A DNA stretch of 64,000 nt from contig JAFQON010000031.1 of assembly GCA_017403185.1 (NCBI GenBank), positions 1-64,000 of the forward strand. The letters run 5' to 3'. The stretch is from Clostridia bacterium. GTDB lineage: Bacteria > Bacillota > Clostridia > Oscillospirales > Acutalibacteraceae. Under the pieces are notes generated by a model. It had not been told where the DNA came from. It was given only the letters and a program-made list of their open reading frames with translations, and did not search any database. The translations under genes were made by a program, and so were the position numbers. Shown here in pieces: positions 59,620-64,000 of this stretch (position 1 is the first letter of the stretch; each line of letters opens with the position of its first letter).

Positions 59620-62013
59620 ATGAATTCATTCGATAAACACGCAAAGTCAATAGAATTTGACAAGGTGCTTGAACGGCTTGCGGATTTCACAAGCTGCGAT
59701 GATGCTCGCTATGACGCAACTCATCTCAAACCCGAAAGCAACCTTGACCTTGCAAGGGCTTTGCTTAATCAGACCGTTGATGCGCATATGCTGCTTGCCC
59801 GTTTCGGCGGGCCGAGCTTCGGCGGTTTAAAAAATGTGAACAATGCCCTCAGCAGAGCTAACGCAGGCAGTGTTCTCAACACAAAAGAGCTGCTTGACAT
59901 CGGCGGCGTGCTCAGAGTTATCCGCACTCTGTCACAGTGGAGAGCCTCCAACGCAGGCGTGCAGACCGTGCTTGACCCGATTTTCAACGCTCTTGTTCCC
60001 AACAAATTTCTTGAAAGCGCAATTTTCAACGCTATCATTTCAGAAGAAGAAATTTCCGACAACGCATCGCCGACTCTCAAGGATATCAGGCGCAAAATCC
60101 GCGTTCAGGAGTCAAAGGTGAGAGAGCAGCTTGAAAAATTCTCCCGTTCTCAGGCACATTCAAAATTCCTTCAGGAAAACATCATAACCCAGCGCAACGG
60201 CAGATATGTTGTTCCCGTTAAAAACGAATACCGCAACGAGGTTGCAGGCCTTGTGCACGACACCTCGTCGAGCGGTGCAACGGTATTCATTGAACCCATG
60301 GCGGTTGTTGAGGCAAACAACGAAATCCGTGTGCTTCAGACAAAAGAGCGTGAGGAGATTGAAAGAATCCTCAGCGAGCTTTCGGCGAGTGCAGGCGATT
60401 TTTCGCAGAGCATCAAAAACAGCTATGAATGCGCCGTTGAGCTTAACCTTATTTTTGCAAAGGCTCAGTATGCTTATAAACTCAAAGCCGCTCCGCCTGT
60501 TCTCAACAACAAGGGCATCATCAATCTGCGTGCCGCAAGGCATCCTCTCATTGACCCTAAAAAGGTTGTGCCCGTAGATATCATGCTCGGTGCGGATTTT
60601 GATACCCTTGTTATTACAGGTCCGAACACGGGCGGTAAAACCGTTTCAATCAAAACGCTCGGCTTGCTTTCGATGATGGCGATGTGCGGCCTGATGATTC
60701 CCGCAGGCGACAGAAGTGAAATTTCCGTTTTTGATAAAATTCTTTCCGATATCGGCGACGAGCAGTCAATTGAGCAATCGCTCTCAACCTTCTCGGCGCA
60801 CATGACAACTATCATAGATATTTTTGAAGAAGCTGACGAAAGCAGCCTCATTCTCATTGACGAACTGGGCGCAGGTACAGACCCCGTTGAGGGTGCAGCG
60901 CTTGCAATTTCAATTCTTGAAGCCCTTCATTTCAAGGGCGCAAAAATCGCCGCAACAACTCACTATGCCGAGCTTAAGGCATACGCTCTTGAAACTCCGA
61001 GGGTTGAAAACGGCTGCTGTGAATTTGATGTTGCAACGCTCAGACCCACATACCGCCTGCTTATCGGCGTACCCGGCAAATCAAACGCTCTTGCAATCAG
61101 CGAAAAGCTCGGGCTTGATATGTCGGTTATTGAGAGAGCAAAGGAGCTTGTTTCAAGCGAAAACAAGGCATTTGAAAATGTTGTTGACCGCCTTGAGGAT
61201 ACAAGAAAACGCATGGAAGACGAATACGACCGTGCAAAGCAGCTTTCAGAAAAAGCAGCCAAAGAAAAAGCAGAAGCCGAAAAAATCAAGGCGGATGCCG
61301 CAAAGCTGCGTGAAAAAGAGATGGAAAACGCCAAATCGCAGGCATTGCGTGTTGTTGAGCAGGCAAAGCGTGAGGCTTACACCCTTCTGCAGGAGCTTGA
61401 CAAGCTTAAAAAAGAGCAGCAGAAAACAAAGGATGCCGCCGAGCTTGCAAGGCGTGCCAAATCGCTCGTTAAAAGGGGTATTGAATCCATTGATTCCGCA
61501 GCCGACCCGATTATCGGCATAGAGGATGACGACAAGGATTATGTGCTCCCCCGTGCACTCGTTACGGGTGATACGGTAATCATCCGTGATATCGGCAAAA
61601 GCGCAAAAGTGCTCTCACCTGCCGACAGAAACGGCAATGTTGAGGTGCAGGCAGGCTCAATCAAAACCAGGGTCAAGCTTGCAAATCTGCGGCTTTGTGA
61701 AAACGCACCCAAGAAAAAAGAAACAAAATCCACTGTTAAGCTTCAGGGCGAAAGCAGGCTGAATATGGCGGCTTCGACAAGGCTTGATTTAAGAGGAATG
61801 ACCGTTGATGAATGCCTCATCGAGCTTGACCGCTTCATTGACCAGGGGCTTCGCACGGGTCTTAACGAATTCACCGTTGTTCACGGCAAGGGCACGGGTG
61901 CGCTCAGAAGTGCCGTAACCCGCTATCTCAAAGCTTCTCCCTATGTAAAAACAAGCCGATTGGGCGTTTACGGCGAGGGTGAAGACGGAGTTACAATTGT
62001 TACGCTCAAATAA
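59620..62013 (+). CDS. mutS2: Endonuclease MutS2
   Basis: A 797-residue MutS2 ATPase-nuclease. Helical core to about 310, then Walker A GPNTGGKT (near 334), Walker B LILIDELGAGTDP, a coiled-coil arm (about 510-620, Lys/Glu-rich) and a C-terminal Smr nuclease domain with LDLRGMTVDE (near 722) and VVHGKGTGAL. MutS2 resolves recombination intermediates or rescues collided ribosomes in B. subtilis. The ATG at 59620 directly follows the preceding stop; its site GAGGAAG lies in the upstream gene. Confidence 0.95.
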   Translation: MNSFDKHAKSIEFDKVLERLADFTSCDDARYDATHLKPESNLDLARALLNQTVDAHMLLARFGGPSFGGLKNVNNALSRANAGSVLNTKELLDIGGVLRVIRTLSQWRASNAGVQTVLDPIFNALVPNKFLESAIFNAIISEEEISDNASPTLKDIRRKIRVQESKVREQLEKFSRSQAHSKFLQENIITQRNGRYVVPVKNEYRNEVAGLVHDTSSSGATVFIEPMAVVEANNEIRVLQTKEREEIERILSELSASAGDFSQSIKNSYECAVELNLIFAKAQYAYKLKAAPPVLNNKGIINLRAARHPLIDPKKVVPVDIMLGADFDTLVITGPNTGGKTVSIKTLGLLSMMAMCGLMIPAGDRSEISVFDKILSDIGDEQSIEQSLSTFSAHMTTIIDIFEEADESSLILIDELGAGTDPVEGAALAISILEALHFKGAKIAATTHYAELKAYALETPRVENGCCEFDVATLRPTYRLLIGVPGKSNALAISEKLGLDMSVIERAKELVSSENKAFENVVDRLEDTRKRMEDEYDRAKQLSEKAAKEKAEAEKIKADAAKLREKEMENAKSQALRVVEQAKREAYTLLQELDKLKKEQQKTKDAAELARRAKSLVKRGIESIDSAADPIIGIEDDDKDYVLPRALVTGDTVIIRDIGKSAKVLSPADRNGNVEVQAGSIKTRVKLANLRLCENAPKKKETKSTVKLQGESRLNMAASTRLDLRGMTVDECLIELDRFIDQGLRTGLNEFTVVHGKGTGALRSAVTRYLKASPYVKTSRLGVYGEGEDGVTIVTLK

Positions 62014-62015
62014 TT

Positions 62016-62037
62016 TGTAAAGTTGTTTTGCTTTACA
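62016..62037 (+). promoter_or_regulatory. Hairpin after mutS2
   Basis: TGTAAAG (62016-62022) pairs with CTTTACA (62031-62037) just past the mutS2 stop. No T-run follows. The same heptamers occur in the stem of the attenuator-like hairpin at 62253-62284. Confidence 0.5.
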
Positions 62038-62056
62038 CACACTGAACACCGTGAGC

Positions 62057-62214
62057 GTGGAAAAGTGGCTCAAAAAGTTTTCCACATTCAAAAGGTGAAA
62101 AAGTGAATACATCTTGTGTCAAGAGCAGAATTTTTCCACTATTTATGGATTATTCCTCAATAATTTGGAATTTTCGTGAGAAAAAGGTGGAAAACCGCAT
62201 TAAAAGTGGTAAAA
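62057..62214. repeat. Cluster of GTGGAAAA motifs before ylxM
   Basis: This 310-base gap (62014-62323) has no gene. Exact GTGGAAAA octamers lie at 62057-62064 and 62187-62194 (plus) and as TTTTCCAC at 62078-62085 and 62132-62139 (minus). Near copies lie at about 62095-62106 (GGTGAAAAAG) and 62206-62214 (GTGGTAAAA). The copy at 62078-62086 reads TTTTCCACA, one base off a DnaA box. A cluster of binding sites for a protein is inferred. Confidence 0.65.
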
Positions 62215-62221
62215 ATTGTGC

Positions 62222-62250
62222 TTGACATTACGGCATAATTTTAGTATAAT
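62222..62250 (+). promoter_or_regulatory. Consensus sigma-A promoter of ylxM-ffh
   Basis: TTGACA (62222-62227), a 17-base spacer and TATAAT (62245-62250): both boxes exact and spacing optimal. Transcription should start near 62257. Confidence 0.9.
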
Positions 62251-62252
62251 AG

Positions 62253-62293
62253 GCATCTGTAAAGTGAAGAAACTTTACAGATGCTTGTTTTTT
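62253..62293 (+). terminator. Promoter-proximal terminator/attenuator before ylxM
   Basis: A perfect 13-bp stem (62253-62265 with 62272-62284, loop GAAGAA) is followed by TTGTTTTTT (62285-62293). It begins almost at the expected transcript start, so most transcripts would end at about 35-40 bases unless it is bypassed. It could act as an attenuator for ylxM-ffh, or stop read-through from mutS2. Confidence 0.8.
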
Positions 62294-62323
62294 CAGGAAA
62301 TTTCAGAGAAAGGAGGGGCACAA

Positions 62324-62689
62324 GTGGCAAAGAATTATGAAATAGCCGTTTTAATTGATTTCTACGGCGAAATGCTCACAGCAAAGCAGCGTGATTTTTT
62401 GGAATATTACTATAACGATGACCTCTCTCTCTCCGAAATAGCAGAAAACGAAGGCATTACCCGTCAGGGTGTGCGTGACGCAATCAAAAGAGCTGAAACC
62501 CAGCTACAGGAGATGGAAAGCAAGCTCGGAGTTGCAAGACGCTTTGAGGATATGAAACGAAGCCTCGATGAAATAATCGAGTGCTCAAATCAGATTTCAG
62601 AGTACAATCTCCGCCACAGCCTTTCAAAAGAAATCAACGATTGCAGCGTGCGAATCAAAGCCGCCGCAATGCTGCTTCTTGAAAGCTGA
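62324..62689 (+). CDS. ylxM: YlxM/p13-like DNA-binding protein
   Basis: A 121-residue protein of the UPF0122/YlxM family with a helix-turn-helix of the sigma-region-4 type: LSLSEIAENEGITRQGVRDAIKRAE (near residues 38-60). Family members lie next to ffh and ftsY and are thought to help the signal recognition particle. The start is GTG 62324 with AGGAGGGG at seven bases; an earlier frame reaches into the promoter. It is followed by ffh. Confidence 0.9.
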   Translation: MAKNYEIAVLIDFYGEMLTAKQRDFLEYYYNDDLSLSEIAENEGITRQGVRDAIKRAETQLQEMESKLGVARRFEDMKRSLDEIIECSNQISEYNLRHSLSKEINDCSVRIKAAAMLLLES

Positions 62690-62733
62690 TATCAGACAAT
62701 ACATACATTAAATATATAAGGGGTGAAACAATT

Positions 62734-64000
62734 GGCATTTGAAGGACTTTCAGACAGACTTGAAGCTGCGTTTAAAAATCTGCGCAGCAAGGGCAGCCTT
62801 AACGAGGCTGATGTTAAAAGTGCGATGCGTGAAGTTCGCATGGCTCTTCTTGAAGCCGATGTTAACTATAAAGTTGCCAAGGATTTCACAAACACCGTAA
62901 CCGAAAAAGCCATCGGTGAAAAGGTTATGGAGAGCCTTACACCCTCTCAGATGGTTATTAAAATCGTTAAAGAGGAGCTTGTAAGCCTCATGGGCGGCAC
63001 ACAGAGCCGCCTTGCATATGCGAGCCATCCGCCCACGGTTATTCTTATGTGCGGTCTGCAGGGCTCCGGTAAAACAACCCACTGCGCAAAGCTTGCGCTT
63101 ATGCTTAAAAAGCAGAATCACCGCCCCATGCTCGTTGCCTGCGATATCTACAGACCCGCTGCAATCAAGCAGCTTCAGGTAGTCGGTGAGCAGGTCGGAG
63201 CACCCGTTTTCGAAAGAGGACAGGCAAACCCCGTTGACATTGCCAAGGAAGCTATTGCTTATGCAAAGGACCACGGTCATGACTATGTTATCCTTGATAC
63301 TGCGGGCCGTCTTCACATTGACGAGGAGCTCATGAATGAGCTTAAGGCTGTTAAAGCCGAAGCCAAGCCTCATGAAATCCTTCTTGTTGTTGACGCAATG
63401 ACAGGTCAGGATGCAGTTAATGTTGCAACTGCTTTTGACGGCGCACTCGGCATCGACGGTCTTATCCTCACAAAGCTTGACGGTGACACCCGAGGCGGTG
63501 CGGCACTCTCCGCAAGAGCGGTTACGGGCAAGCCCATCAAATTTGTGGGTACGGGCGAAAAGCTTGAAAATCTTGATGTTTTCCATCCTGACAGAATGGC
63601 TTCAAGAATTCTCGGCATGGGCGATGTGCTCTCGCTTATTGAAAAGGCAGAGCAGACCATGGACGAGAAAAAGGCTGCTGAGCTTGAAAAGAAGCTTATG
63701 CAGAACAAATTTGACCTTAACGATTTGCTTGATCAATTTGAGCAAATCCGCAAGATGGGTTCACTTCAGGATACCCTTGCACTAATCCCCGGCATCGGCA
63801 AAAAGGCAAAGGATATTGAAGTTGATGAGCGCAAATTTGACCGTCTTAAGGCAATCATCCTTTCAATGACGGCAAAAGAACGAGAAAACCCTGATATAAT
63901 CAATCCCTCTCGCAAAAAGAGAATTGCGGCAGGCTGCGGTCAGAGCATTGAGGATGTCAACAGGCTTCTCAAGCAGTTCAAGGATATGCAAAAATTATTC
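62734..64000 (+). CDS. ffh: Signal recognition particle protein Ffh (partial, runs off the window)
   Basis: The first about 422 residues of Ffh are present; the usual length is about 446, so little is missing. The N domain begins AFEGLSDRLEAAFKNLRSKG, the G1 loop reads GLQGSGKTTHCAKLA, then the DIYRPAA, DTAGRLHIDEE and TKLDGDTRGGAALS motifs of the SRP GTPases, and the M domain with LALIPGIGKKAKD and the SRP-RNA-binding RIAAGCGQSIEDVNRLLKQF. It delivers nascent membrane proteins to FtsY. The start is TTG 62734 after AGGGG. No stop occurs before the window end. Confidence 0.96.

Noticed and set aside
60824..61522. 232-codon open frame on plus inside mutS2
   Set aside because: It is in another frame of the MutS2 ATPase domain, whose own frame carries the full set of family motifs.
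62057..62214. Origin of replication
   Set aside because: The GTGGAAAA cluster has one DnaA-like box, but no dnaA, dnaN or rpm genes, no AT-rich unwinding element and no true box array lies here.
62253..62293. Small SRP RNA gene (ffs) before ffh
   Set aside because: The hairpin is only 32 bases, lacks the SRP Alu and GGAA/AGCA tetraloop features, and has the form of an intrinsic terminator.
62750..63586. 278-codon open frame on minus opposite ffh
   Set aside because: Antisense to ffh, which is conserved over its full length; no promoter or ribosome site is seen.
1..64000. CRISPR arrays, tRNA, rRNA, transposases, phage or toxin-antitoxin genes
   Set aside because: I saw no regularly spaced repeats, no cloverleaf sequences and no matching protein families in reading both strands.

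Overview
The window looks like chromosome from an anaerobic, endospore-forming Clostridia bacterium, most likely an uncultured gut or rumen Oscillospirales/Ruminococcaceae-type lineage. The reasons are sigma-A promoters of the TTGACA/TATAAT type, AGGAGG ribosome-binding sites, a SpoIVFA/SpoIVFB-like pair, the Clostridia-typical TIGR03960/TIGR03936 radical SAM pair, a DUF1540 protein and gene orders of Firmicutes type. This is an inference from gene content; no rRNA is present to confirm it. Coding density is high. I see no tRNA, rRNA, CRISPR array, transposase or prophage gene.

Layout. (1) 1-7.2 kb, minus strand: a TVP38/DedA-type membrane protein, galactokinase, two overlapping M42 aminopeptidases, a GNAT acetyltransferase, a YhhN-type membrane protein and a secreted metallophosphoesterase, ending in a terminator; beyond it lies a structured palindromic element (6-112). 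(2) 7.3-14.9 kb, mostly plus strand: a glycan precursor cluster with a 2-hydroxyacid dehydrogenase, a heptose-7-phosphate-type GHMP kinase, a cupin, a fused HddC nucleotidyltransferase/GmhB phosphatase, a B12-type radical SAM protein and an NAD-dependent epimerase. (3) 14.9-18.6 kb, minus: an amino acid ABC transporter with a polytopic protein coupled to it. (4) 18.7-26.3 kb: RluA pseudouridine synthase, secreted and lipid-anchored proteins, a GH30 glycosidase divergent from a YhcH-family protein, and a secreted LCAT-like hydrolase. (5) 26.5-33.3 kb, plus: one operon of a YfcC-type carrier, metallophosphoesterase, MFS transporter and the TrkA/TrkH potassium system. (6) 33.4-35.4 kb: HAD phosphatase and MATE exporter.

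(7) 35.5-39.8 kb, minus: tig-clpP-clpX (nascent-chain chaperone plus protease), then a small phosphoesterase. (8) 39.8-47.1 kb, minus: threonine synthase with its own promoter, and the rplS-lepB-lepB-rbgA-capA-rnhB-yraN-dipeptidase operon behind a folded rplS leader. (9) 47.4-51.5 kb, minus: M23/M50 sporulation pair with a sigma-E-like promoter, followed by the two radical SAM-related genes. (10) 51.6-54.8 kb, minus: two flavoproteins and a small unknown. (11) 54.9-62.0 kb, plus: FHA protein, M16 peptidase, proB, proA, membrane-anchored unknown, mutS2. (12) 62.0-64.0 kb: an unusual 310-base regulatory region, then ylxM and a partial ffh.

The most unusual items are: the intergenic region before ylxM-ffh, with four exact GTGGAAAA octamers, a consensus promoter and a strong intrinsic terminator placed at the transcription start; the folded element at the left edge; the heptose-type cluster with its fusion gene and no gmhA; the splitting of the usual ffh-to-yraN superoperon into two opposed parts; the Lys/Ala-rich tail on trigger factor; and an FHA domain without its conserved His. 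Ordinary housekeeping genes make up most of the rest.
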